64,000 nt of DNA from Cellulomonas wangsupingiae (GTDB lineage: Bacteria > Actinomycetota > Actinomycetes > Actinomycetales > Cellulomonadaceae): contig NZ_CP101989.1 of the NCBI RefSeq assembly GCF_024508275.1, positions 3,038,001-3,102,000 of the forward strand, read 5' to 3'. The notes under the pieces were generated by a model. It saw only the letters and a program-made list of their open reading frames with translations. It was not told the origin of the DNA and searched no databases. This document shows, one piece after another, positions 45,195-53,141 of this stretch; positions within the stretch are counted from its first letter, which is position 1; the number at the start of each line of letters is the position of its first letter. The translations under genes and the position numbers were made by a program.

Positions 45195-46568
45195 ATGGCC
45201 GCAGGGCCCGGCCTGCTGTGGAGCGCCCGCGAGTACGTGGACCGGTCGGCCCGCCAGTCCCCCGCCCGCCTCGCCCTCGGCGTCTTCGCGCTCGTGATCG
45301 CCCTGATCACCGCGCTGCTGTCGGCCCCGTGGGCGACGGCGCACGGCGAGCGCGCCTCGTTCGTCGACGCGCTGTTCACCGCGACCTCCGCGACGACCGT
45401 GACCGGTCTGGTCGTCGTGCCCACCGGCGAGTACTGGTCCGCGTGGGGGCTCGTCGTCATCCTCGTGGCGATCAAGATCGGCGGCCTGGGCGTCATGACG
45501 CTGGCGTCCCTGCTCGGGATGGCCGTCTCGCGGCGCATCGGGCTCACGCAGCGGCTGCTCGTGTCGTCGGAGACCAAGGTCACCCGCCTGGGCGAGGTGG
45601 GCTCGCTGGTCCGCACGGTCATCGTCACCTCGACGGCGCTCGAGGTGGCGATCGCGATCATCCTGTTCCCCCGGCTGCTGGTCCATGGCGAGCCCGTGGG
45701 GACGGCCGCCTGGCACGCGGTGTTCTACGCGGTCTCGGCGTTCAACAACGCGGGCTTCGTCCCGACGGCGGAAGGGCTCGACCCGTTCGTCTCCGACTGG
45801 TGGATGCTGCTGCCGATCATCGTCGGCGTCTTCATCGGGTCCCTCGGGTTCCCGGTCATCCTCAACGTCGCCCACCACCTGCGCGAGCCGCGCCGGTGGA
45901 ACCTGCACTCCAAGCTGACGATCACCACGAGCCTGGGGCTGGTGGTCTTCGGGTCGGTGGTCGTCGCGGCGTTCGAGTGGACCAACCCCGGCACGTTCCA
46001 GCCGCTCGACGCCCCGGGCACCACGCTGGCCTCGCTGTTCGCCGGCGTCATGCCGCGGTCGGGCGGCTTCTCGACCGTCGACGTCGGGCAGATGCACGAG
46101 GGCACGTGGCTGCTGCTCGACGCCCTGATGTTCGTCGGCGGCGGCTCGGCGTCCACCGCCGGCGGCATCAAGGTCACGACGCTGGCCGTCATGCTCCTGG
46201 CGATCGTCGCCGAGGGCCGCGGCGACCGCGACGTGGAGGCGTTCGGGCGGCGGATCCCGCGTGAGACGCTGCAGGTCGCCATCGCCGTCGGCTTCATCTC
46301 CGCCAGCATCGTGCTCGTCGCGTCGCTGCTCATGCTGGCGATGACCGGGCTCACGCTCGACCGCATCCTGTTCGAGGTCATCTCCGCGTTCGCGACGTGC
46401 GGGCTGTCGACCGGCATCACCGCCGACCTGCCCACGCCCGCGAAGTACGTGCTCCTCGTGCTCATGTTCATCGGCCGGACCGGCACCATGACGCTTGCCG
46501 CGGCGCTCGCGCTGCGCAACCGTCGTCGTGTCATCCGCTACCCGGAGGAGAGGCCCATCGTTGGCTGA
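45195..46568 (+). CDS. ktrB: TrkH/KtrB-family potassium uptake channel
   Basis: 457 residues, four repeated pore units. The selectivity loops are TATSATTVTGLVVV, VSAFNNAGFVPTAEG, GGGSASTAGGIKVTT and SAFATCGLSTGIT. The size and the small cytoplasmic partner suggest the two-part Ktr system rather than TrkH. ATG 45195 has GGGAGG four bases upstream; the GTG three bases earlier is too close. The last eight bases overlap the partner gene. Confidence 0.9.
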   Translation: MAAGPGLLWSAREYVDRSARQSPARLALGVFALVIALITALLSAPWATAHGERASFVDALFTATSATTVTGLVVVPTGEYWSAWGLVVILVAIKIGGLGVMTLASLLGMAVSRRIGLTQRLLVSSETKVTRLGEVGSLVRTVIVTSTALEVAIAIILFPRLLVHGEPVGTAAWHAVFYAVSAFNNAGFVPTAEGLDPFVSDWWMLLPIIVGVFIGSLGFPVILNVAHHLREPRRWNLHSKLTITTSLGLVVFGSVVVAAFEWTNPGTFQPLDAPGTTLASLFAGVMPRSGGFSTVDVGQMHEGTWLLLDALMFVGGGSASTAGGIKVTTLAVMLLAIVAEGRGDRDVEAFGRRIPRETLQVAIAVGFISASIVLVASLLMLAMTGLTLDRILFEVISAFATCGLSTGITADLPTPAKYVLLVLMFIGRTGTMTLAAALALRNRRRVIRYPEERPIVG

Positions 46569-47268
46569 CAGCCTGCGCGCAGGCGGCGGCGAGCCGCGCA
46601 ACGCGCCCCGCACCCCGCACAAGGACTCGGGCGTCCTGGTGATCGGCCTGGGCCGTTTCGGTTCCGCCATCGCGGCCACCCTCGACCGCCTGGGGCAGGA
46701 CGTGCTGGCCGTCGAGCGCAGCCCCGAGCTCGTCGCCCAGTGGTCCGGCCGCATCCCCCTGGTCGAGGCGGACGCCGTCAACCCCGAGGCGCTCGAGCAG
46801 CTCGGCGCCCGCGACTTCCCGGTCGCGGTCGTCGGCGTCGGGTCGTACCTCGAGGCGTCGGTGCTGATCACCGGCAACCTCGTCGACATCGGCGTGCCGC
46901 AGATCTGGGCCAAGGCCATCAGCTCCGAGCACGCGCGCATCCTGCAGCGCATCGGGGCGCACCACGTGGTGCTCCCGGAGGCCGACGCGGGTGCGCGCGT
47001 CGCGCACCTCGTCAGCGGCAAGATGCTCGACTACATCGAGGTCGAGGACGGGTTCACGGTCGTCAAGATGCGCCCGCCGAAGGAGACGCAGGGGTTCACG
47101 CTCGCGCAGTCCAAGGTGCGCGAGCGCTACGGCGTCACGATCATCGGGGTGAAGTCGCCCGGCATCGACTTCCAGTACGCGACGGACGGGACGCGCATCT
47201 CGGCGAACGACCTCATCATCGTCGGTGGGCACGCCGACCTGCTCGAACGCTTCGCCGCGCGTCCCTGA
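46561..47268 (+). CDS. ktrA: KtrA/TrkA-type RCK regulator of potassium uptake
   Basis: 235 residues. The RCK_N Rossmann domain is VLVIGLGRFGSAIAATLDRL (GxGxxG at about 29-34) with VERSPELV. WAKAISSEHARILQRIGAHH is typical of Trk/Ktr regulators. The RCK_C domain is in the last ~85 residues. It binds nucleotide (and perhaps c-di-AMP in the C-terminal part) and gates the channel. The first codon is TTG 46561, with GGAGGAGAGG 8-17 bases upstream; no ATG or GTG fits as well. It overlaps ktrB by 8 bp. Confidence 0.87.
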   Translation: MADSLRAGGGEPRNAPRTPHKDSGVLVIGLGRFGSAIAATLDRLGQDVLAVERSPELVAQWSGRIPLVEADAVNPEALEQLGARDFPVAVVGVGSYLEASVLITGNLVDIGVPQIWAKAISSEHARILQRIGAHHVVLPEADAGARVAHLVSGKMLDYIEVEDGFTVVKMRPPKETQGFTLAQSKVRERYGVTIIGVKSPGIDFQYATDGTRISANDLIIVGGHADLLERFAARP

Positions 47269-47316
47269 CCGGGCGCCGGGGACCATCCGCACGGCTCGGC
47301 GACGAGGGAGACGGCA

Positions 47317-48354
47317 ATGGCGAAAGGCAGCACGAAGGCCGGCAGGACGGCCGAGGACCCGACGGGCGAGCACGGCGGGAAGGCCCGCGCCAAGGCGGCG
47401 AAGAAGCGCGCGGCGGCGCAGGCGGCCGCCGCGGAGAAGGCGGCGAAGGCCGAGCGGAAGGCCGCCGCGAAGGCCGAGGCGGCGCGGGAGGCGGCCGCCG
47501 CCGGCCTCGCGGCCCGTCGCGACTCCCTCGTCGTGTCGCTGCGGGTGCGCCCGGGCGACCGGCTCACCGACGTCGACGCCGCCGCGACCCCGGGGTTCGA
47601 CGGCTCCCGCTCCGACGGTGAACGTGCCCTCGCGGCCATGGGCGAGGAGCTGCCCGAGCTCCAGGAGCGGTTGTACGCGCACGGCCGCACGGGCGGCGAC
47701 CGGTCCGTCCTCCTGGTGCTGCAGGGGCTGGACACGGCCGGCAAGGGCGGGATCGTCCGGCACGTCCTCGGCCTGGTGGACCCGCAGGGCGTCGCTCTGC
47801 GGTCGTTCGGGGTCCCGAGCGCCGAGGAGCGACGGCACCACTACCTGTGGCGTGTGCGTCGGGCGCTGCCGCGGCCCGGCAGCATCGGGGTGTTCGACCG
47901 GTCGCACTACGAGGACGTGCTGGTCCCCCGGGTGGAGGAGCTGGTCGCGCCCGAGGTCTGGCAGGCACGGTACGACGAGATCAACCGGTTCGAGGCGCAG
48001 ACGGCGGCCGCGGGCACCACCCTCGTCAAGGTCGTGCTGTGGGTGTCGCCGGACGAGCAGCTCCGACGGCTGCGCAAGCGCCTCGAGCGACCCGACAAGA
48101 TGTGGAAGTACGACCCGTCGGACGTCGACGCGCGCATGAGGCGCCCGGCGTACGAGGCCGCCTACCAGGACCTCCTGGACCGGACGAGCACCGAGCTCGC
48201 CCCCTGGCACGTCGTCCCGGCCGACCACAAGTGGTACGCGCGGCTCGCCGTGAGCGCCCTGCTGCACCGGGCGCTGAGCGACCGGGACCTCGACTGGCCG
48301 ACGCCGGACTACGACGTGGCGAGCGAGCTCGCGCGGCTCGACGCCACACGCTGA
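47317..48354 (+). CDS. ppk2: PPK2-family polyphosphate kinase
   Basis: 345 residues. Walker A is VLQGLDTAGKGGIVRHVL (loop 137-145), and Walker B with catalytic Asp is GVFDRSHYEDVLVPRV. LWVSPDEQLRRLRKRLERPD and KMWKYDPSDVDAR are lid features. PPK2 enzymes use polyphosphate to phosphorylate nucleotides. Before the kinase domain comes a ~65-residue helix of Ala/Lys/Glu, probably a coiled coil, that is unlike most relatives. ATG 47317 lies behind GAGGGAGA. It ends in a strong hairpin. Confidence 0.9.
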   Translation: MAKGSTKAGRTAEDPTGEHGGKARAKAAKKRAAAQAAAAEKAAKAERKAAAKAEAAREAAAAGLAARRDSLVVSLRVRPGDRLTDVDAAATPGFDGSRSDGERALAAMGEELPELQERLYAHGRTGGDRSVLLVLQGLDTAGKGGIVRHVLGLVDPQGVALRSFGVPSAEERRHHYLWRVRRALPRPGSIGVFDRSHYEDVLVPRVEELVAPEVWQARYDEINRFEAQTAAAGTTLVKVVLWVSPDEQLRRLRKRLERPDKMWKYDPSDVDARMRRPAYEAAYQDLLDRTSTELAPWHVVPADHKWYARLAVSALLHRALSDRDLDWPTPDYDVASELARLDATR

Positions 48355-48357
48355 CGC

Positions 48358-48396
48358 ACGGGCGGGCGGGCTGCCACGTGCGGCCCGCCCGCCCGT
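48358..48396. terminator. Bidirectional terminator after ppk2
   Basis: ACGGGCGGGCGGGC pairs perfectly with GCCCGCCCGCCCGT around an 11-base loop, between convergent genes. The hairpin touches the stop codon of the next gene. Confidence 0.75.
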
Positions 48397-48836
48397 CAGG
48401 AGCCGTTCGAGGCGCGACGCTGGTGCGGCAGGCCACCGTACGGCCGCACCCGGGCCGGCGCCCCGGCGCGCTGCGGGCCGCCGGAGCGCGCCACGTCCGT
48501 CCAGGGGCTCGGCAGGCCGAGCACGTCGTCCGCCGCGATCGGCAGCACCGGGGCACCCCGGGGCGACGGGACGACGGCCGCCGGGGTGGCGCCCGGGCCA
48601 CGCCGGGGCGGGACGACGGGCGCCCCCCACCCGACGGCGGGCGCCGTCAGGTGGGCGGCGTGCCGCGGGGCCGGGAGGTGCGGGTGCCACCAGGTGGCAG
48701 CACCGCACATCACGAGCAGGACCGCGCCGAACAGGGCGCTCTCCCCGGCGCCGAGGGCGACGCCGGCGGCGGCGAGAGCGAGCCCGCCGACCACGAGCGC
48801 GGCCGGCAGGACACGGCGAAGTTGGGTACGCATCAT
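48396..48836 (-). CDS. Small membrane protein (unknown)
   Basis: 146 residues. Two helices at the N-terminus (VLPAALVVGGLALAAAGVAL and SALFGAVLLVMCGAATWW) are followed by a long Pro/Arg/Ala-rich tail without recognisable motifs, including VLPIAADDVLGLPSPWTDV. AAGGAG lies four bases before ATG 48836 and seven before ATG 48833. No family is recognised. It converges with ppk2. Confidence 0.6.
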   Translation of the reverse strand: MMRTQLRRVLPAALVVGGLALAAAGVALGAGESALFGAVLLVMCGAATWWHPHLPAPRHAAHLTAPAVGWGAPVVPPRRGPGATPAAVVPSPRGAPVLPIAADDVLGLPSPWTDVARSGGPQRAGAPARVRPYGGLPHQRRASNGS

Positions 48837-48906
48837 CGAGCTCCTTGCCTGTGGGACCGGTGCGCCCCGGAGGGCGCGGGACGTCGCGCGCGGCGCGTCC
48901 GTCCGG

Positions 48907-50097
48907 TCAGGCAGGGTGCGTCAGGACGTCGCGCGCAGTGGCCGTCAGGCGTACGTCGGGCCGTGCGAGCGTCGTGGTGAGCACGACGTCGACGGGCTGG
49001 GGACGGTGCGCCGGCACGCTGGACGGCCCTGCGCGCGGGGTCACCGACCCGGTCCCGGGGGCACTCACGCCGGTGTCGGGTGTCGTGGTCACGGGCGTCG
49101 ACGGCGGCTGCACCTGGGCGCCCGGTGAGGCGTCGGAGGCGACGTCCGCGACGTGACCCGTCGTGACCTGCAAGGTCATCGTCACCACCGCCGGCGCCTC
49201 CGGCTGCGGTCCGGCCGGTCCGGGTGCCGGAGCCCACGGCCGCGGGGCGGCCGGTGGCGTCGCCGTGGCGGGCTCGGGGACGGCGTCGTCCCCCGCGGGC
49301 GCCGGGAGCGACAGGGCCGCGACGACGTCCGGCGGCGCGTCGCCCTCGCGGTGCGCCGGGACCGGGCCGAGCGCGCGGGGCGACCCGCACTGCCGCTGCG
49401 GCGGTTCCACCGCCGCGTCGACGAGCGCGGGGGCGGTCACGAGCGTGGCCGCCGTCACCGTGAGCAGGGCCGGCGCGTCGACGTCCACGGTCGGCGCGGC
49501 GGGAACGACGTCCGCGGCGCTGTCCACGTCGGACGTGCCCGTCTCCCGGCCCGTCGACGTCCGGGGCTCCACGGTGGGCTCGACGACGGGCTCCGCCGCC
49601 GGCTCCGCGGGCGCAGGCTCGACGGGGTCGGACGGCTCCACCGGCTGCACCGGCTGCACCGGCTCGACCGGCTGCACCGGATCGACCGGCTCGACCGGAT
49701 CCACGGGGTCGACGGGATCCACCGGGTCGACCGGATCCACGGGGTCGACCGGGTCGACCGGATCCACGGGACCGGCCGGCTCGTCCGGCTCGGACGGGGC
49801 CGTGGCCGCGTCCTCGACCTCCTCCACGACCTCCCCGCCCACCTGGGCGGCTGTCGTCCGCGCGTCCCACACGGCCTCGTCGGCGGCACCCGCCGCGTCG
49901 GCCGCACCGGCTGCGTCGGCAGCACCGTCGGGGTGGCCCTCGCCGGCGATGCCCACGGACGCGACGGGCGCGGACGCGTGGGCCGGCCCGGACCCGCCGA
50001 GCACGGCGTCGAGCAGGAGCAGCAGCAGGGCACCGAGCGCGACGACGAGCGCGCGGAGGACCCACGTCTCCGCTCGTCCCAGCCGATGCGCGTGCAT
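48907..50097 (-). CDS. Secreted or anchored Pro/Val/Asp-repeat protein (unknown)
   Basis: 396 residues. MHAHRLGRAETWVLRALV begins a signal anchor (ALVVALGALLLLLLDAVLGG) with a possible cleavage after AHA near residue 41. Next comes an Ala/Glu-rich stretch, then residues about 110-155 of V[D/E/Q]P repeats. After that the sequence is Pro/Ala/Thr-rich with no catalytic motif and no sortase signal. It may span the cell wall like a stalk. GGGAGGGG lies nine bases before ATG 50097. An upstream extension of the frame is rejected. The first 36 residues resemble the small gene at 50594-50698. Confidence 0.7.
   Translation of the reverse strand: MHAHRLGRAETWVLRALVVALGALLLLLLDAVLGGSGPAHASAPVASVGIAGEGHPDGAADAAGAADAAGAADEAVWDARTTAAQVGGEVVEEVEDAATAPSEPDEPAGPVDPVDPVDPVDPVDPVDPVDPVDPVEPVDPVQPVEPVQPVQPVEPSDPVEPAPAEPAAEPVVEPTVEPRTSTGRETGTSDVDSAADVVPAAPTVDVDAPALLTVTAATLVTAPALVDAAVEPPQRQCGSPRALGPVPAHREGDAPPDVVAALSLPAPAGDDAVPEPATATPPAAPRPWAPAPGPAGPQPEAPAVVTMTLQVTTGHVADVASDASPGAQVQPPSTPVTTTPDTGVSAPGTGSVTPRAGPSSVPAHRPQPVDVVLTTTLARPDVRLTATARDVLTHPA
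49633..49770. repeat. In-frame 9-bp repeat encoding V-D/E/Q-P
   Basis: About 15 copies of a 9-base unit such as GTCGACCCG or GTGGATCCG encode the valine-acid-proline stalk. The alternation of synonymous codons, with GGATCC and GTCGAC in turn, suggests expansion in blocks of two units. Confidence 0.85.
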
Positions 50098-50593
50098 GGC
50101 CGACCCCTCCCCGGTCCGCGTCAACCCCGACGCGTGCGTCGTGGACAGTATGCGGCCTGATCCACCCAAATGCGCACGATCCGACATGACGGGCCGGCCG
50201 CGGACCGACCCGTCGGGGACACCGCGTGCGCGTGCCGTCGCGCCGGTGCCCCGGCAGGATCGGCGCCTGCGCGGACGGTCCTCCCTCGTGGCTGTACGTG
50301 GCCGGGTGGCTGCCGGGCTCGCTCGGGGACGACGCCGCTGCGGGGCTCGGAAACCGGGTCGGGGACGTGGTGCGCGAGGGCTCCGCCGGCGCCGTGGGGT
50401 CCGACGCGTGCGCGACGGCCTGGGTCGCGGTGAACCGGACGTCCACGGCCGGCTCCCGACCGGCTCGTCCCGCACGTCACGGTGGCGTGCCGGTGTGGGG
50501 GCGCCGGTCACCCGCGCCGGGGTCCTGGCCGGTCCCGCCGCGGCGTTCCTCGGCGACCCGGTGGTGGCGTCCCCCGGGTGACCGTCCGGTGCG
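50098..50593. other. 496-bp gap without a supported gene
   Basis: It lies between the repeat protein and the 34-residue gene. Open frames cross it on both strands, but none has a ribosome site, a family signature or a convincing codon pattern. The first ~20 bases upstream of 50097 hold the ribosome site of the repeat-protein gene. It could be the decayed remainder of a longer paralogue. Confidence 0.5.
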
Positions 50594-50698
50594 TCAGGGG
50601 CCGCTGAGCACGGCGTCGACGACCACGATCAGCAGGGCGCCCGCCGTGACGAGGAAGGCCCGCAAGGCCCAGACCAGCGTCCGTGAGTGCGTACGCAC
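50594..50698 (-). CDS. 34-residue signal-anchor peptide, paralogous to the repeat-protein N-terminus
   Basis: GTG 50698, behind GGGAGGGAG, encodes VRTHSRTLVWALRAFLVTAG followed by ALLIVVVDAVLSGP and TGA. Aligned to the larger protein's start it shares the pattern TxVxxLRAxxVxxGALLxxxxDAVLxG. Either it is a true small membrane peptide or the surviving head of a truncated paralogue. I favour a translated gene because the ribosome site is intact. Confidence 0.55.
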   Translation of the reverse strand: MRTHSRTLVWALRAFLVTAGALLIVVVDAVLSGP

Positions 50699-50746
50699 GA
50701 CGACGCTCCCTCCCGCGCGTCACCGTTGACCCGCTCTCCCGACCGT

Positions 50747-50788
50747 ACGACGGCGGGTGCCCGGCCGCAGCCGGGCACCCGCCGTCGT
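50747..50788. terminator. Terminator of the ara operon
   Basis: Perfect 19-bp arms, beginning ACGACGGCGGGTGCC, flank the loop CGCA just beyond the araA stop. One of the strongest stems in the window. Confidence 0.85.
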
Positions 50789-50795
50789 GCCGTGG

Positions 50796-52304
50796 TCAGA
50801 GGCCCTGCGCGACCCGGTAGTACACCTGGTTCCACCGGACCTGGTCCGCGAACCCGCGACGCGTCGTCGACTCGTCGATGACCAGCAGCTCGGTGCGCGC
50901 CAGCTCGGCGAAGATCTCCCACGCCTCGATGCCCACGGCCGTGCTCAGCACGGTGTGGTGCGCACCGCCGGCGGTCAGCCAGCACTCGGACGACGTGGTG
51001 AAGTCCGGGCGGGGCTCCCACACGGCACGCGCGACCGGCAGGTTCGGCAGGTCGGCCGTCGGCGGGACGATGTCCACGACGTTCGCCGTGAGGCGGAACC
51101 GCTCGCGCATGTCGGCCATCGACACGACGACACCGGGGCCGGAGTCGGCGTTGAAGACCATGCGGACCGGGTCCTCCTTGCCGCCGATGCCCAGCGGGTG
51201 GATCTCCACGCGCGGCTTCGACGTCGTGAGGGTCGGGCAGATCTCGAGCATGTGCGCGCCGAGGATCTTCTCCGCACCCGGGGTGAGGTCGTAGGTGTAG
51301 TCCTCCATGAGCGAGGCGCCGCCGGGCAGCCCGGCACCCATCACCTTGGCGACGCGCACGAGGACGGCCGTCTTCCAGTCGCCCTCGGCGCCGAACCCGT
51401 AGCCCTTGGCCATGAGCCGCTGCACGGCGATGCCGGGCAGCTGGCGCAGGTCGCCCAGGTCCTCGAAGTTCGTCGTGAACGCCATGGCGCCGCGCTCGGT
51501 GAGGAAGCCCTCGAGCGCGATCTCCTGGCGGGCCGCGTAGCGCAGCGACTCGTGGCGGTCGCCGCCGCGGCGCAGCTCGGGCACGACGTCGTACAGGTCC
51601 TCGTACTCCGCGACGAGCGCGTCGACGCTCGCGTCGTCGACGGCCTCGACCGCGGCGACGAGGTCGTTGACGCCCCAGGTGTTGACCGAGACGCCGAGCC
51701 GGATCTCCGCCTCGGTCTTGTCGCCCTCGGTGACGGCGACGTTGCGCATGTTGTCGCCGAAGCGCACGAGGCGCAGGTCCTGCGCGGCCTGCCAGCCGGC
51801 GGCGGCGCGCACCCACGTGCCGATGCGCGCGGTGACGGCCGGGTTCGAGACGTGGCCGGACACGGTGGTGCGGGAGACGCCCAGGCGCGTGGCGATGTAC
51901 GCGTACTCGCGGTCGCCGTGCGCGGCCTGGTTGAGGTTCATGAAGTCCATGTCGATGCTGTCCCACGGCAGCTCGACGTTGGCCTGCGTGTGCAGGTGCA
52001 GCAGCGGCTTGCGCAGCAGGTCCAGGCCCGTGATCCACATCTTGGCGGGGCTGAACGTGTGCATCCACGTGATGACACCCAGCACGCGGTCGTCGGAGTT
52101 GGCGTCCAGCACCGCACGGCGGATGGAGTCCGAGTCCTTGAGGACCGGCTTCCAGACGACCTTCGCCGGGACGTCGCCGGACGCGTCGAGCGCCGCGGCG
52201 ACCTCCTGCGACTGCTCGGCGACCTGGCGCAGCGTCTCCTCGCCGTACAGGTCCTGCGAGCCGGTGAGGAACCAGATCTCCTGGTCGGGGTAGGCCTTGC
52301 TCAT
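50796..52304 (-). CDS. araA: L-arabinose isomerase
   Basis: 502 residues; converts L-arabinose to L-ribulose. [20 protein letters not shown] is the family opening. [38 protein letters not shown] and [20 protein letters not shown] carry conserved metal and active-site residues (Glu in FGAEGDWK). [14 protein letters not shown] and [21 protein letters not shown] segments near the end match AraA. ATG 52304 lies behind GGAGGAG. Last gene of araB-araD-araA, followed by a strong terminator. Confidence 0.96.
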   Translation of the reverse strand: MSKAYPDQEIWFLTGSQDLYGEETLRQVAEQSQEVAAALDASGDVPAKVVWKPVLKDSDSIRRAVLDANSDDRVLGVITWMHTFSPAKMWITGLDLLRKPLLHLHTQANVELPWDSIDMDFMNLNQAAHGDREYAYIATRLGVSRTTVSGHVSNPAVTARIGTWVRAAAGWQAAQDLRLVRFGDNMRNVAVTEGDKTEAEIRLGVSVNTWGVNDLVAAVEAVDDASVDALVAEYEDLYDVVPELRRGGDRHESLRYAARQEIALEGFLTERGAMAFTTNFEDLGDLRQLPGIAVQRLMAKGYGFGAEGDWKTAVLVRVAKVMGAGLPGGASLMEDYTYDLTPGAEKILGAHMLEICPTLTTSKPRVEIHPLGIGGKEDPVRMVFNADSGPGVVVSMADMRERFRLTANVVDIVPPTADLPNLPVARAVWEPRPDFTTSSECWLTAGGAHHTVLSTAVGIEAWEIFAELARTELLVIDESTTRRGFADQVRWNQVYYRVAQGL

Positions 52305-52329
52305 CGTGCATCTCCTCCGTGGGCCGGCA

Positions 52330-53046
52330 TCAGTGCTGGCCGTAGACGTTCTGGTAGCGGGCGTACAGCGAGTCGACGTCGCTCTGCGCGATCGGCAGCG
52401 GCTCGCCGAGCTGGCGGCTGATGTGGACGGTCCGCGCGACCTCCTCGACCATGACCGCGGCCTTGACGGCGGCCTTGGCGTCCTTGCCGATCGTGAAGGG
52501 GCCGTGGTTGCGCATGAGGACCGCGGGGCTGCGGGACTCGCGCAGGGTCTCGACGATGCCGCGGCCGATGGAGTCGTCGCCGATGAGCGCGAACGGACCG
52601 ATGGGGATGTCCCCGCCGAACTCGTCGGCCATCATCGTCAGCACGCACGGCACGGGCTCCGCGCGGGCCGCCCAGGCCGTGGCGTACGTCGAGTGCGTGT
52701 GCACGACCCCGCCGACGTGGGGCATGTGCGTGTAGACGTACGCGTGCGCGGCGGTGTCGGACGACGGCGCCCGGTCCCCCTCGACGAGGTTCGCCTGCAG
52801 GTCGCACACGACCATCGACTCCGGCGTCAGCTCGTCGTACGTCACGCCCGACGGCTTGATGACGAGCAGGTCGCGCTCGCTCGGCCCCGCGGGGTCGACG
52901 ACGACGCGCTGCGAGACGTTGCCCGCGGTCCACACGACCAGGCCCCACCGGGGCAGCTCGGCGTGCAGCGCGCTGACCTTCTCGCGGGCGCGCGCGACGG
53001 CCTCGCGGACGTCGGGCCCGTAGGCGTCCAGTGCTGTGGTGGTCAT
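52330..53046 (-). CDS. araD: L-ribulose-5-phosphate 4-epimerase
   Basis: Class II aldolase-family enzyme, 238 residues, producing D-xylulose 5-phosphate. [11 protein letters not shown] and [18 protein letters not shown] bind the phosphate. [19 protein letters not shown] supplies two zinc histidines. [20 protein letters not shown] has the third. Middle gene of araBDA, 25 bp before araA. ATG 53046 is followed by [17 protein letters not shown]. Confidence 0.95.
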   Translation of the reverse strand: MTTTALDAYGPDVREAVARAREKVSALHAELPRWGLVVWTAGNVSQRVVVDPAGPSERDLLVIKPSGVTYDELTPESMVVCDLQANLVEGDRAPSSDTAAHAYVYTHMPHVGGVVHTHSTYATAWAARAEPVPCVLTMMADEFGGDIPIGPFALIGDDSIGRGIVETLRESRSPAVLMRNHGPFTIGKDAKAAVKAAVMVEEVARTVHISRQLGEPLPIAQSDVDSLYARYQNVYGQH

Positions 53047-53141
53047 CCGGCCTCCTGCGTCGGTGCCCGCGGTGGCGGGCGGTGTGGTCCGGCGCGCGGG
53101 CGCCGGTGCGCGGCCGTGCCGCGCGTGGTCTCAGGTGGTGC

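Noticed and set aside
50226..50729. Plus-strand frame of 167 codons in the 50.1-50.7 kb gap
   Set aside because: It overlaps the small signal-anchor gene on the other strand and has an atypical codon pattern and no start signal.
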